A stretch of 64,000 nt of DNA from Diorhabda sublineata (GCF_026230105.1 NC_079484.1:1875805-1939804); one strand, 5' to 3'. Numbered from the stretch's first letter, positions 36,101-51,100 are shown. Notes: a model not told the origin generated them from the sequence alone. Numbers and translations: made by a program.

Positions 36101-39100
36101 CCCTAAAACTCTATGTAAACAATTTTCGTTGAAAACGATGGACTATTTCATGGTTATGGTCGCCATTTTGGATCCGCCATTTAATTTTTTGAAACACCAT
36201 TGTCTAATTCCTTATCAGCGATCCCTAAAACTCTATGTAAACAATTTTCGTTGAAAACGATGGACTATTTCATGGTTATGGTCGCCATTTTGGATCCGCC
36301 ATTTAATTTTTTGAAACACCATTGTCTAATTCCTCATCAGCGATCCCTAAAACTCTATGTAAACAATTTTCGTTGAAAACGATGGACTATTTCATGGTTA
36401 TGGTCGCCATTTTGGATCCGCCATTTAATTTTTTGAAACACCATTGTCTAATTCCTCATCAGCGATCCCTAAAACTCTATGTAAACAATTTTCGTTGAAA
36501 ACGATGGACTATTTCATGGTTTTGGTCGCCATATTGGATCCGCCATTTAATTTTTTGAAACACCATTGTCTAATTCCTCATCAGCGATCCCTAAAACTCT
36601 ATGTAAACAATTTTCGTTGAAAACGATGGACTATTTCATGGTTATGGTCGCCATTTTGGATCCGCCATTTAATTTTTTGAAAAACCATTGCCTAATTCGT
36701 AATCTGCGACCCCGAGAACCCCATGTAAACAATTTTCGTTGAAAACGATGCACTATTTCATGCTTATGGTCGCCATATTGGATCCGCCATTAAATTTTTT
36801 CAAAAACCAATAACTAATTCGTAATCTGCCACCCCGAGAACCCCATGTAAAAAATTTTCGATTAAAACTAACGACTATTTCATAGTTATTGTCGCCATAT
36901 TTCATCCGCCATTTAATTTTTTGAAACACCATTGTCTAATTCATCATCAGCGATTCCGAAAACTCTATGTAAACAATTTTCGTTGAAAACGATGGACTAT
37001 TTCATGGTTATGGTCGCCATATTGGATCCTCCATTTTGTTTTTTATGAAAACCATTGCCTAATTCGTCATCAGCGATCCCGAGAACCACATGGAAACAAT
37101 TTTAGATTAAAACGAAGGATATTTGAAGGTTATAGTCGCCATATTGGATCCGCCATTTTGTTTTTCGAAAAACCATTAACTAATTCGTAATCAGCGACCC
37201 CGAGAACTCCATGTAAACAATTTTCGATGAAAACCGTGAACTATTTCATGGTTATGGTCGCCATATTGGATCCTCCATTTTGTTTTTTATGAAAACCATT
37301 GCCTAATTCGTCATCAGCGATCCCGAGAACCACATGGAAACAATTTTAGATTAAAACGAAGGATATTTGAAGGTTATAGTCGCCATATTGGATCCGCCAT
37401 TTTGTTTTTCGAAAAACCATTAACTAATTCGTAATCAGCGACCCCGAGAACTCCATGTAAACAATTTTCGATGAAAACCGTGAACTATTTCATGGTTATG
37501 GTCGCCATATTGGATCCTCCATTTTGTTTTTTATGAAAACCATTGCCTAATTCGTCATCAGCGATCCCGAGAACCACATGGAAACAATTTTAGATTAAAA
37601 CGAAGGATATTTGAAGGTTATAGTCGCCATATTGGATCCGCCATTTTGTTTTTCGAAAAACCATTAACTAATTCGTAATCAGCGACCCCGAGAACTCCAT
37701 GTAAACAATTTTCGATGAAAACCGTGAACTATTTCATGGTTATGGTCGCCATATTGGATCCTCCATTTTGTTTTTTATGAAAACCATTGCCTAATTCGTC
37801 ATCAGCGATCCCGAGAACCACATGGAAACAATTTTCGATGAAAACTATTGACAATTTCATTATTATGGTCGCCATATTGGATCCGCCATTTTATCTATCA
37901 ATTTCCAATAAGATTATTTGTTTTTTTCTTCTAATTTTGCCCAGCTTTTTGTCATTTTCGCCCACTGTCCAGCCCTTTAAGGGTTATTCCTTCCAAAACC
38001 TTGCCACTCTATCAAGTTTATTACGCGTCTTCTTTCCAAATCTGAGTTGCAAGAATATTTAGACCTTCCCTGGTAGTATCATTCGATCGGCGACTGTGTC
38101 GATCTTTCTAAACATGTTACTCAACTCGTTGAATATTTAGTTTATTAATTATTCTCAACGTGCTTTCTAGTGTAATCTACTAAAGACTTTTGACAGTAGT
38201 TCGTTATGACCCACAACTAAGTATTTAATAAACACGTGTTTACAAAGAATATGCAAATAATGGAAAACAGAAAGTTAATAAGTTCAAATTTTTATATTAA
38301 ATATATAAATAATTATGAGTTTGATGATTAATTTTGTACGTCGGATAATTTACGACCGTCAGACTAACAGCTAATTACAAAATGATTGATGCATGTATTT
38401 AAAAAAATATTTTCCTTATTAAATCTTCTCTTTAGAGAAAATTAGTTTCAAAAGGTGATAAATTTACGTTTCGGTCTTTATCGAAATATGATTTGACATT
38501 GGGTCCATTCTAAATGGATTAAACTTATTTATATACCAAAAATAGATTTCTAATAAGTTCTAGAACAAAAATAACCAAAAGAAGTGAATAAATAAACTCC
38601 TAGGAATCATTTAAATAAACCGCCTGCTATAATAAAAGGGAACATCAAAGGCGCGTCCGCCTGTTTTAGAATCAGATGAAAGGCGCCGCGCGAATTCGCC
38701 GAATTATTAAAATTCCATAGTAGCCGGACAGGACCGGCCTTTTGCACGCGTTTGAATCATTTTTTCCATTCGGATTGAGGTACCTCCAAAATATGTGATT
38801 TCTAAATCCTCAACCTAACATAAACTTATTTATATACCAAAAATAGATTTCTAATAAGTTCTAGAACAAAAATAACCAAAAGAAATGAATAAATAAACTC
38901 CTAGGAATCATTTAAATAAACCGCCTGCTATAATAAAAGGAAACATCGAAGGCGCGTCCGCCAGTTATAAAAACAGATGAAAGGCGCCGCGCGAATTCGC
39001 CGAATTATTAAAATTCCATAGTAGCCGGACAGGACCGGCCTAGGGAACCAACAATATTTTTTATTACTACACTTTTGCACGCGTTAGAATCATTTTTTCC

Positions 39101-42100
39101 ATTCCGATTGAGGTACCTCCAAAATATGTGATATTTTTGTTTTTTCGGTGTAAATTATGAAAACTAAACAATCAATTTTCAATTACTACTATTATTTTTT
39201 ATTCAACAAAATTATTTTCTTTACGAGGGTAGATACTTAAGTTTTGAGATATGGCACAACTGTCACCTGTCAATTGTGACGTTGCCGAGTTGAAACTGAC
39301 ATTGTAATATGGTCATGTGACATATTGGTGAGTTTATCCACCCTCGTATTTATCTATAAAAACTTTGAGGTGCAACAAATAACTGTTTCCCTTGACACTC
39401 ACACAAAAGTACCTTGACTTTACTTTGAAGTTAATATTTTTATATTTCTTTACCTCGTCCTCGTTTAATGTCAAGTTTACGTAAATTTAGTTCAGTTAAA
39501 TATTTAATTCGATATTATTGTTAAAAAAAATGTCAACAATCGAATCATCACGGATATTTTTAATAATATTTTTGTTAGCAAGTTTTTTTTTTGGATAAAA
39601 TAAAAAACAAAATCCATGTAAATTAGTCCAACTTTAATATCCATACTTTTTATCGTATTATACAGGGTGTTGTTCATAATTCACAACGTATCAGGTGTAA
39701 TTTTCCAATTTTTTTGTCCGGCTTAAATAAATTTGGTAAATTTGCAAATTACATCATTTATTATCTAATTTAAACCGTGTTTGAAGACGCCATTTTGATT
39801 AAGATTTGTTTGACAGCTATAAATAGTAATTTCGGTTAATTTGTAAACATCTTTATGCGATAAAATACTTTTATTTGAAAGCTATAAAAGCTTGAGTAGC
39901 TCCTTCGTTATCAACGGTAAAATATTGGGTAGCAAAGTTTCGACGAGACCGTACGATCTGCGAAGACCAGCAGCGCAGAGTGATCGACCATACCATGGTT
40001 GAAACGTGGGATAATTTCCATTGACTACCTTGAAAATGTAAAAACTGTCTTTGTAAACATCTTTATGTGATAAAATACTTTTATTTGAAAGAGCTGTAAA
40101 AGCTGGAGTAGCTCCTTCGTTATCAACGGTAAAATATTGGGTAGCAAAGTTTCGACGAGACCGTACGATCTGCGAAGACCAGCAGCGCAGAGTGATCGAC
40201 CATACCATGGTTGAAACGTGGGATAATTTCCATTGACTACCTTGAAAATGGAAAAACTGTCTTTGTAAACATCTTTATGCGATAAAATACTTTTATTTGA
40301 AAGCTATAAAAGCTTGAGTAGCTCCTTCGTTATCAACGGTAAAATATTGGGTAGCAAAGTTTCGACGAGACCGTACGATCTGCGAAGACCAGCAGCGCAG
40401 AGTGATCGACCATACCATGGTTGAAACGTGGGATAATTTCCATTGACTACCTTGAAAATGGAAAAACTGTCTTTGTAAACATCTTTATGTGATAAAATAC
40501 TTTTATTTGAAAGAGCTGTAAAAGCTGGAGTAGCTCCTTCGTTATCAACGGTAAAATATTGGGTAGCAAAGTTTCGACGAGACCGTACGATCTGCGAAGA
40601 CCAGCAGCGCAGAGTGGTCGACCATACCATGGTTGAAACGTGGGATAATTTCCATTGACTACCTTGAAAATGGAAAAACTGTCTTTGTAAACATCTTTAT
40701 GCGATAAAATACTTTTATTTGAAAGCTATAAAAGCTTGAGTAGCTCCTTCGTTATCAACGGTAAAATATTGGGTAGCAAAGTTTCGACGAGACCGTACGA
40801 TCTGCGAAGACCAGCAGCGCAGAGTGATCGACCATACCATGGTTGAAACGTGGGATAATTTCCATTGACTACCTTGAAAATGGAAAAACTGTCTTTGTAA
40901 ACATCTTTATGTGATAAAATACTTTTATTTGAAAGAGCTGTAAAAGCTGGAGTAGCTCCTTCGTTATCAACGGTAAAATATTGGGTAGCAAAGTTTCGAC
41001 GAGACCGTACGATCTGCGAAGACCAGCAGCGCAGAGTGGTCGACCATACCATGGTTGAAACGTGGGATAATTTCCATTGACTACCTTGAAAATGGAAAAA
41101 CTGTCTTTGTAAACATCTTTATGCGATAAAATACTTTTATTTGAAAGCTATAAAAGCTTGAGTAGCTCCTTCGTTATCAACGGTAAAATATTGGGTAGCA
41201 AAGTTTCGACGAGACCGTACGATCTGCGAAGACCAGCAGCGCAGAGTGGTCGACCATACCATTGGTTAAAAATGGAAAAACTACAACGTTTAAGCGCAGA
41301 AATCAAGCAAAAATTGGTTGAGAATAAAATGTTGTTTCACACGCAATGTCCAAAATTGATTTGATTTGCTACTTCATGCACCCTATTCGCCAGATTTAGC
41401 CCCCTCGGATTATTTTCTGTTCCCAGGTTTGAAAAACGATTCTTATTATAATTTCTGTGTTTTGCTTTGTTGGATTAGGGTTAAATTATCCGGATTAAAA
41501 TGATACCAAAGTTGACGTGTATTATTTTCAGGAGTGTTCACGAAAAATCGGATAATGACGTACAAGGGGCAGGCGGCGGCGGCGGCGGCGGCGGAACGAA
41601 TGGTACATATACCTACTATGATAATCCGGCTCTTAATGCTTCACTTGATTCCCTCAATTTTAATGGAGACAGAAATGATTCAGCATATTTAGGAAGTAAT
41701 GACTTTATTGGTGAGTTTAGGAATCAATTAAAATTAAAACAAAACATAATTGATCTATAAAAAGTTGCGGAATCGATATTTTTTTTTATTGTCTTTTGTA
41801 AAAAATAAATGTGAAAACCTTGGTGCGAGTTTCGCGGTATTTTTATCGATAGTCATCGTCAGTTTTCATTATAAACACTTTTTGAGGTAATCCCAGTAAT
41901 TGTATTAGTTTTTAGTCCGGGAAAGTGAAAATTGGTAATAAATTTGGAGTTGTATGCGGATGATAGTCAATTTTGGCGTTTGATTGCCACATTCCCACAA
42001 TAATAACGTTCATAAATTAGTTGGCGACGTTTCCATTCCAATTCATTCGTGTGTAATTGAATTTTTTTCGGATTTAGTTTTAGATAATACGAAGAAAACA

Positions 42101-45100
42101 TCGACGGTGACGAAATCAGTTAAATCTGCTATACCATGGACTCGGAAACAGTTGAAAAAAACATGTTCGAAGAAAAAACTTTACAAGAGGCTACCGTTTC
42201 TTACGTGGTTGCCAAATTATAACGCTGAATGTGCTGTGGGTGATTTGGTAGCTGGAATTACCGTTGGTTTGACTGTGATACCCCAAGCATTAGCGTATTC
42301 AAATATAGCAGGTAATTTGAAAAAAATATATATACGTGTCCAAGTCCCCGTCCCATAAGAAGCAACTTTTGAACCATTTCATTGTATTTCGGTTTTCTAT
42401 TGAAAGAAACCGGTTCTAACGCGAAAATAACGGTTTGTTTTTTAAAAAACAGGTTCTAAAGAGAAAATAACGGTTTGTTTTTTAAAAAACAGGTTCTAAA
42501 GAGAAAATAACGGTTTGATTTTGAAAGAAACAGATTCTAAAATGAAAATAACGTTTAATTTTTAAAGGAAACAGGTTCTAAAGATAAAATAACCGTTTGT
42601 TTTTAAAAGAAGCAGGTTCTAAAGAGAAAATAACGGTTTATTTTTAAAGGAAACAGATTCTAAAGAGAAAATAACGATTTGTTTTTCAAAGAAACAGGTT
42701 CTGAAGAGAAAATAACGGTTTGTTTTTAAAAGAAACAGGCTCTAAAGAGAAAGTAACGGTTTGTTTTTAAAGGAAACAGGTTCTAAAGATAAAATAACCG
42801 TTTGTTTTTAAAAGAAGCAGGTTCTAAAGAGAAAATAACGGTTTATTTTTAAAGGAAACAGATTCTAAAGAGAAAATAACGATTTGTTTTTCAAAGAAAC
42901 AGGTTCTGAAGAGAAAATAACGGTTTGTTTTTAAAAGAAACAGGCTCTAAAGAGAAAGTAACGGTTTGTTTTTAAAGGAAACAGGCTCTAAAGAGAAAGT
43001 AACGGTTTGTTTTTAAAGGAAACGGGTTCTAAAGAGAAAATAACGGTTTATTTTTAAAGGAAACAGATTCTAAAGAGAAAATAACGGTTTGTTTTTCAAA
43101 GAAACAGGTTCTGAAGATAAAATAACCGTTTGTTTTTAAAAGAAGCAGGTTCTAAAGAGAAAATAACGGTTTATTTTTAAAGGAAACAGATTCTAAAGAG
43201 AAAATAACGATTTGTTTTTCAAAGAAACAGGTTCTGAAGAGAAAATAACGGTTTGTTTTTAAAAGAAACAGGCTCTAAAGAGAAAGTAACGGTTTGTTTT
43301 TAAAGGAAACAGGTTCTAAAGATAAAATAACCGTTTGTTTTTAAAAGAAGCAGGTTCTAAAGAGAAAATAACGGTTTATTTTTAAAGGAAACAGATTCTA
43401 AAGAGAAAATAACGATTTGTTTTTCAAAGAAACAGGTTCTGAAGAGAAAATAACGGTTTGTTTTTAAAAGAAACAGGCTCTAAAGAGAAAGTAACGGTTT
43501 GTTTTTAAAGGAAACAGGCTCTAAAGAGAAAGTAACGGTTTGTTTTTAAAGGAAACGGGTTCTAAAGAGAAAATAACGGTTTATTTTTAAAGGAAACAGA
43601 TTCTAAAGAGAAAATAACGGTTTGTTTTTCAAAGAAACAGGTTCTGAAGAGAAAATAACGGTTTGTTTTTAAAAGAAACAGGCTCTAAAGAGAAAGTAAC
43701 GGTTTGTTTTTAAAGGAAACAGGCTCTAAAGAGAAAGTAACGGTTTGTTTTTAAAGGAAACGGGTTCTAAAGAGAAAATAACGGTTTATTTTTAAAGGAA
43801 ACAGATTCTAAAGAGAAAATAACGGTTTGTTTTTCAAAGAAACAGGTTCTGAAGAGAAAATAACGGTTTGTTTTTAAAAGAAACAGGCTCTAAAGAGAAA
43901 GTAACGGTTTGTTTTTAAAAGAAACAGGCTCTAAAGAGAAAGTAACGGTTTGTTTTTAAAGGAAACAGGCTCTAAAGAGAAAGTAACGGTTTGTTTTTAA
44001 AGGAAACGGGTTCTAAAGAGAAAATAACGGTTTGTTTTTAAAAGAAACAGGTTCTGAAGAGAAAATAACGGTTTATTTTTAAAAGAAACAGGTTCTAAAG
44101 AGAAAATAACGGTTTTTTTTTAATATACAAGTTCTAAAGAGAAAATAACGGTTTATTTTTAAAGGAAACAGGTTCTAAAGAGAAAATAACGGTTTGTTTT
44201 TAAAATATACAAGTTCTAAAGAGAAAATAACGGTTTGTTTTTGAAAGAAACAGCTTCTGAAGAGAAAATAACTATTTATTTTGTAAAAAGTCAGTTACAA
44301 AAGACGACCGACCGTTTGTTTTTGTAGAAAACAGCTTCTAAAGGCTAATAACTGTTTATTTTTGAAAAAAAAACAGGTTCTAAAGATATGCAACGATTCA
44401 TTTGAAAAAAAAAACAATATCTAAAGCCAAAATAACGGTTTATTTTATAAAAAGTCCGTTTATGAAGAAGAACGACCGTTCGTTTTTGGATGGAACTGTT
44501 TCTAAAGGCAAATGACGGTTTTTTTGAAAAAAAAACAGGTTCTAAAGAAAAAATAACGATTTATATTGTAAAAAGTCAGTTAACAAAGACACCAACCGTT
44601 TGTTTTGGGATGAAAACAGTTTTTAAAGGCTAATGGCGGTTTATTTTTAAAAGAAACAGGTTCTGAAGAGAAAATAACGATTTATTTTGTAAAAAGTCAG
44701 TTACAAAAGACGACCGACCGTTTGTTTTTGTAGAAAACAGCTTCTAAAGACAAATAACTGTTTATTTTTGGAAAAAAACAGGTTCTAAAGACATGCAACG
44801 ATTCATTTGAAAAAAAAAGACAATATCTAAAGCCAAAATAACGGTTTATTTAATAATAAGTCCGTTTATAAAGAAGAACGACGTTTGTTTTTGGATGGAA
44901 CTGTTTCTAAAAGGCAAATGACGGTTTTTTTGGAAAAAAAACAGGTTCTAAAGAAAAAATAACGGTTTATATTGTAGAGTCAATTAGCAAGGACGACCAA
45001 CCGTTTGTTTTGGGATGAAAACAGTTTTTAAAGGCTAATTGCGGTCTTTTTAAACAAAAAACAGGTTATAAACAGAAAATAACGGTTTATTTTGTAAAAA

Positions 45101-48100
45101 ATAAGTTACCAAAGACCATCAACCGTTTGTTTTGGGATGAAAACAGTTTTTAAAGGCTAATGACGGATTTTTTTTGGAAAAAAACAGGTTTTAAAAAGAG
45201 AAAATAACGGTTTATTTAATAATAAGTCCGTTTATAAAGAAGAACGACCGTTTGTTTTTGGATGGAACTGTTTCTAATAGGCAAATGACGGTTTTTTTGG
45301 AAAAAAAACAGGTTTTAAAGAGAAAATAACGGTTTATATTGTAAAGAGTCAGTTAACAAAGACGAACAACCGTTTGTTTTGGGATGAAAACAGTTTTTAA
45401 AGGCTAATTGCGGTCTTTTTAAACAAAAAACAGGTTATAAACAGAAAATAACGGTTTATTTTGTAAAAAATAAGTTACCAAAGACCATCAACCGTTTGTT
45501 TTGGGATGAAAACAGTTTTTAAAGGCTAATGACGGATATTTTTTGGAAAAAAACAGGTTTTAAAGAGAAAATAACGGTTTATTTAATAATAAGTCCGTTT
45601 ATAAAGAAGAACGACCGTTTGTTTTTGGATGGAACTGTTTCTAATAGGCAAATGACGGTTTTTTTGGAAAAAAAAACAGGTTTTAAAGAGAAAATAACGG
45701 TTTATATTGTAAAGAGTCAGTTAACAAAGACGAACAACCGTTTGTTTTGGGATGAAAACAGTTTTTAAAGGCTAATTGCGGTCTTTTTAAACAAAAAACA
45801 GGTTATAAACAGAAAATAACGGTTTATTTTGTAAAAAATAAGTTACCAAAGACCATCAACCGTTTGTTTTGGGATGAAAACAGTTTTTAAAGGCTAATGA
45901 CGGATTTTTTTTGGAAAAAAACAGGTTTTAAAGAGAAAATAACGGTTTATTTAATAATAAGTCCGTTTATAAAGAAGAACGACCGTTTGTTTTTGGATGG
46001 AACTGTTTCTAATAGGCAAATGACGGTTTTTTTGGAAAAAAAAACAGGTTTTAAAGAGAAAATAACGGTTTATATTGTAAAGAGTCAGTTAACAAAGACG
46101 AACAACCGTTTGTTTTGGGATGAAAACAGTTTTTAAAGGCTAATTGCGGTCTTTTTAAACAAAAAACAGGTTATAAACAGAAAATAACGGTTTATTTTGT
46201 AAAAAATAAGTTACCAAAGACCATCAACCGTTTGTTTTGGGATGAAAACAGTTTTTAAAGGCTAATGACGGATTTTTTTTGGAAAAAAACAGGTTTTAAA
46301 GAGAAAATAACGGTTTATTTAATAATAAGTCCGTTTATAAAGAAGAACGACCGTTTGTTTTTGGATGGAACTGTTTCTAATAGGCAAATGACGGTTTTTT
46401 TGGAAAAAAAAACAGGTTTTAAAGAGAAAATAACGGTTTATATTGTAAAGAGTCAGTTAACAAAGACGAACAACCGTTTGTTTTGGGATGAAAACAGTTT
46501 TTAAAGGCTAATTGCGGTCTTTTTAAACAAAAAACAGGTTATAAACAGAAAATAACGGTTTATTTTGTAAAAAATAAGTTACCAAAGACCATCAACCGTT
46601 TGTTTTGGGATGAAAACAGTTTTTAAAGGCTAATGACGGATTTTTTTTGGAAAAAAACAGGTTTTAAAGAGAAAATAACGGTTTATTTAATAATAAGTCC
46701 GTTTATAAAGAAGAACGACCGTTTGTTTTTGGATGGAACTGTTTCTAATAGGCAAATGACGGTTTTTTTGGAAAAAAAAACAGGTTTTAAAGAGAAAATA
46801 ACGGTTTATTTAATAATAAGTCCGTTTATAAAGAAGAACGACCGTTTGTTTTTGGATGGAACTGTTTCTAATAGGCTAATGGCGGTTTATTTTTAAAAGA
46901 AACAGGTTCTGAAGAGAAAATAACGATTTATTTTGTAAAAAGTCAGTTACAAAAGACGACCGACCGTTTGTTTTTGTAGAAAACAGCTTCTAAAGACAAA
47001 TAACTGTTTATTTTTGGAAAAAAACAGGTTCTAAAGACATGCAACGATTCATTTGAAAAAAAAAAACAATATCTAAAGCCAAAATAACGGTTTATTTAAT
47101 AATAAGTCCGTTTATAAAGAAGAACGACCGTTTGTTTTTGGATGGAACTGTTTCTAAAAGGCAAATGACGGTTTTTTTGGAAAAAAAACAGGTTCTAAAG
47201 AAAAAATAACGGTTTATATTGTAGAGTCAATTAGCAAGGACGACCAACCGTTTGTTTTGGGATGAAAACAGTTTTTAAAGGTTAATTGCGGTTTTTTTTA
47301 ACAAAAAACAGGTTATAAACAGAAAATAACGGTTTATTTTGTAAAAAATAAGTTACCAAAGACCATCAACCGTTTGTTTTGGGATGAAAACAGTTTTTAA
47401 AGGCTAATGACGGATTTTTTTTGGAAAAAAACAGGTTTTAAAGAGAAAATAACGGTTTATTTAATAATAAGTCCGTTTATAAAGAAGAACGACCGTTTGT
47501 TTTTGGATGGAACTGTTTCTAATAGGCAAATGACGGTTTTTTTGGAAAAAAAACAGGTTTTAAAGAGAAAATAACGGTTTATATTGTAAAGAGTCAGTTA
47601 ACAAAGACGAACAACCGTTTGTTTTGGGATGAAAACAGTTTTTAAAGGCTAATTGCGGTTTTTTTTAACAAAAAACAGGTTATAAACAGAAAATAACGGT
47701 TTATTTTGTAAAAAATAAGTTACCAAAGACCATCAACCGTTTGTTTTGGGATGAAAACAGTTTTTAAAGGCTAATGACGGATTTTTTTTTGGAAAAAAAA
47801 CAGGTTTTAAAGAGAAAATAACGGTTTATTTAATAATAAGTCCGTTTATAAAGAAGAACGACCGTTTGTTTTTGGATGGAACTGTTTCTAATAGGCAAAT
47901 GACGGTTTTTTTGGAAAAAAAAACAGGTTTTAAAGAGAAAATAACGGTTTATATTGTAAAGAGTCAGTTAACAAAGACGAACAACCGTTTGTTTTGGGAT
48001 GAAAACAGTTTTTAAAGGCTAATTGCGGTCTTTTTAAACAAAAAACAGGTTATAAACAGAAAATAACGGTTTATTTTGTAAAAAATAAGTTACCAAAGAC

Positions 48101-51100
48101 CATCAACCGTTTGTTTTGGGATGAAAACAGTTTTTAAAGGCTAATGACGGATTTTTTTTGGAAAAAAACAGGTTTTAAAGAGAAAATAACGGTTTATTTT
48201 GTGCGTTACCAACGACCGTTTGTTTTTGTATAAAACAGCTTCAAATGCAAATAACTGTTTAAAAAAAAACAGGTTTTAAATATAGATAACGGATTATGTT
48301 TGGGGAAAAAAAGTTCAGAACTGGAAATAATTATTTTTTTTGTAAATTCAGTTCCTAAAGGCAAATCTAGGTTTGTTTCGAAAAAAGCAGATTTATTTTT
48401 GAAAAAACACTGGTTCTAAAAACAAAATAACAGTTTATTTTTCAAAAAAACAGTTTCTAAGAACAAATACCGGTTTGGTTTTGTAAAAAAAATAATTTTT
48501 TGAACAAAAAAACACAGTTTATACATAAATAACAGTTTGTTTTTGCGAAATCATTATTTTTTTATATTCTATATAATGTACGACAACTTATTTTTCAGGA
48601 TTGTCAACTGTCTATGGTCTTTACAGCTCATTTTTGGGACCAATTGTATATATATTATTAGGCAGCTGTAAAGATGTTCCCGTAGGACCTTCGGCCATAT
48701 CGGCGTTAATGACGTACCAAGCTATTCAAGGCTTAGGACCGGAATATGCCATATTACTCACTTTTTTGACAGGTTTGGTACTACTATTGATGGGACTATT
48801 AGGTTTAGGTAAGTCATTTTCCCATAACTAAATCATTTCCCATAAAATCTCTGATCGCATGTACAAGATTGCACCCCATAAATTCAAAAAAAAAACTTCA
48901 AGTTGGTAACACTTAGTGTCGCGCGTTGTATTGCGACGTTGCCGTTCCGCGGAACGCATACGACGAACATGATTCATAATATCTTATATTGGATCATATT
49001 TGTTGCAGGTTTTCTCATAGATTTCGTATCAGGACCAGTTTCCTCTGGTTTTATTTCGGCCGTCGCTCTAATTATCGTTACCTCTCAAGTGAAAGACGTT
49101 CTTGGCATCAACGCGAGCGGTAGTACGTTCGTAGAAACGTGGATAAGTATTTTTAACGACATTCACAATACCCAGGGTTGGGACACCATGCTGGGGATAG
49201 TTTGTATAGCAGTTCTCCTTATATTAAGGGTGAGTTTCGATATTTATTCGATTTTCTTTCGACGTATTTGCCGCGAGCGTTAAGTGTAAACATAACCTCA
49301 ATTCGGCAAGTAACAAAATTTATTATAATGGAATTATTTCGAAAAAATATTTTTTTCTTACACCACGGTATAAATAACAATAAGCGGTATACTTCACGGA
49401 CAATTTTATGACTAGCTTGAGAGTCACGCGCCATTCCGGGAAAAAATGCAGGACCGGCTTGAGTATTATTACGATTTCCGATTCGAAACGAAAACTGAAT
49501 CTAATTTAGAAAATCACCAATTTAATAAATTGACTGTTACATGAATCGTCTCATTATAATTTGACTGGTAAAGGTTTGGAAGTGGAGTGAATTATTTCAC
49601 ACACTAATGACAGTCATTTTTAAGCAAATTTTAGTTTAGCTTTTTCTTTTATTATTTAAAAAATAGTACAACGTAGTTTTTAAACATACCTCGTATTATC
49701 AGATTTTTTATCTTAATATTAAAATCTGTACGTTTTAATCATTTTTATCTCAAAATACGTTTTCACTTTTTCGTTTTTGGTCATATATAACAAAATTGAA
49801 ATAAAAAAATTCGAAAAATAAATCCGCACGCCTATGGTAACCAGTTTTTAATTCAATCATTGTGAAACTAATGACAGTCATTTTAAGCAAATTGTAGTTT
49901 AGCTTTTTCTTTTATTATTTAAAATATAGTATAACGTAGTTTTTAAACATACCTCGTATTATCAGATTTTTTATCTTAATATTAAAATCTGTACGTTTTA
50001 ATCATTTTTATCTCAAAATACGTTTTCACTTTTTCGTTTTTGGTCATATATAACAAAATTGAAATAAAAAAATTCGAAAAATAAATCCGCACGCCTATGG
50101 TAACCAGTTTTTAATTCAATCATTGTGAAACTAATGACAGTCATTTTAAGCAAATTGTAGTTTAGCTTTTTCTTTTATTATTTAAAATATAGTATAACGT
50201 AGTTTTTAAACATACCTCGTATTATCAGATTTTTTATCTTAATATTAAAATCTGTACGTTTTAATCATTTTTATCTCAAAATACGTTTTCACTTTTTCGT
50301 TTTTGGTCATATATAACAAAATTGAAATAAAAAAATTGGAAAAATAAATCCGCACGCCTATGGTAACCAGTTTTTAATTCAATCATTGTGAAACTAATGA
50401 CAGTCATTTTAAGCAAATTGTAGTTTAGCTTTTTCTTTTATTATTTAAAATATAGTATAACGTAGTTTTTAAACATACCTCGTATTATCAGATTTTTTAT
50501 CTTAATATTAAAATCTGTACGTTTTAATCATTTTTATCTCAAAATACGTTTTCACTTTTTCGTTTTTGGTCATATATAACAAAATTGAAATAAAAAAATT
50601 CGAAAAATAAATCCGCACGCCTATGGTAACCAGTTTTTAATTCAATCATTGTGAAACTAATGACAGTCATTTTAAGCAAATTGTAGTTTAGCTTTTTCTT
50701 TTATTATTTAAAATATAGTATAACGTAGTTTTTAAACATACCTCGTATTATCAGATTTTTTATCTTAATATTAAAATCTGTACGTTTTAATCATTTTTAT
50801 CTCAAAATACGTTTTCACTTTTTCGTTTTTGGTCATATATAACAAAATTGAAATAAAAAAATTGGAAAAATAAATCCGCACGCCTATGGTAACCAGTTTT
50901 TAATTCAATCATTGTGAAACTAATGACAGTCATTTTAAGCAAATTGTAGTTTAGCTTTTTCTTTTATTATATAAAATATAGTATAACGTAGTTTTTAAAC
51001 ATACCTCGTATTATCAGATTTTTTATCTTAATATTAAAATCTGTACGTTTTAATCATTTTTATCTCAAAATACGTTTTCACTTTTTCGTTTTTGGTCATA

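Noticed and set aside
39882..41052. Three 108-codon minus-strand ORFs
   Set aside because: They follow the 422-bp dimer of the 211-bp satellite; repeat by-products.
45529..46896. Four 79-87-codon plus-strand ORFs with TGFKEKITVY motifs
   Set aside because: They repeat every 368 bp with the array and mirror the 41-bp unit in translation; no protein family was recognised.
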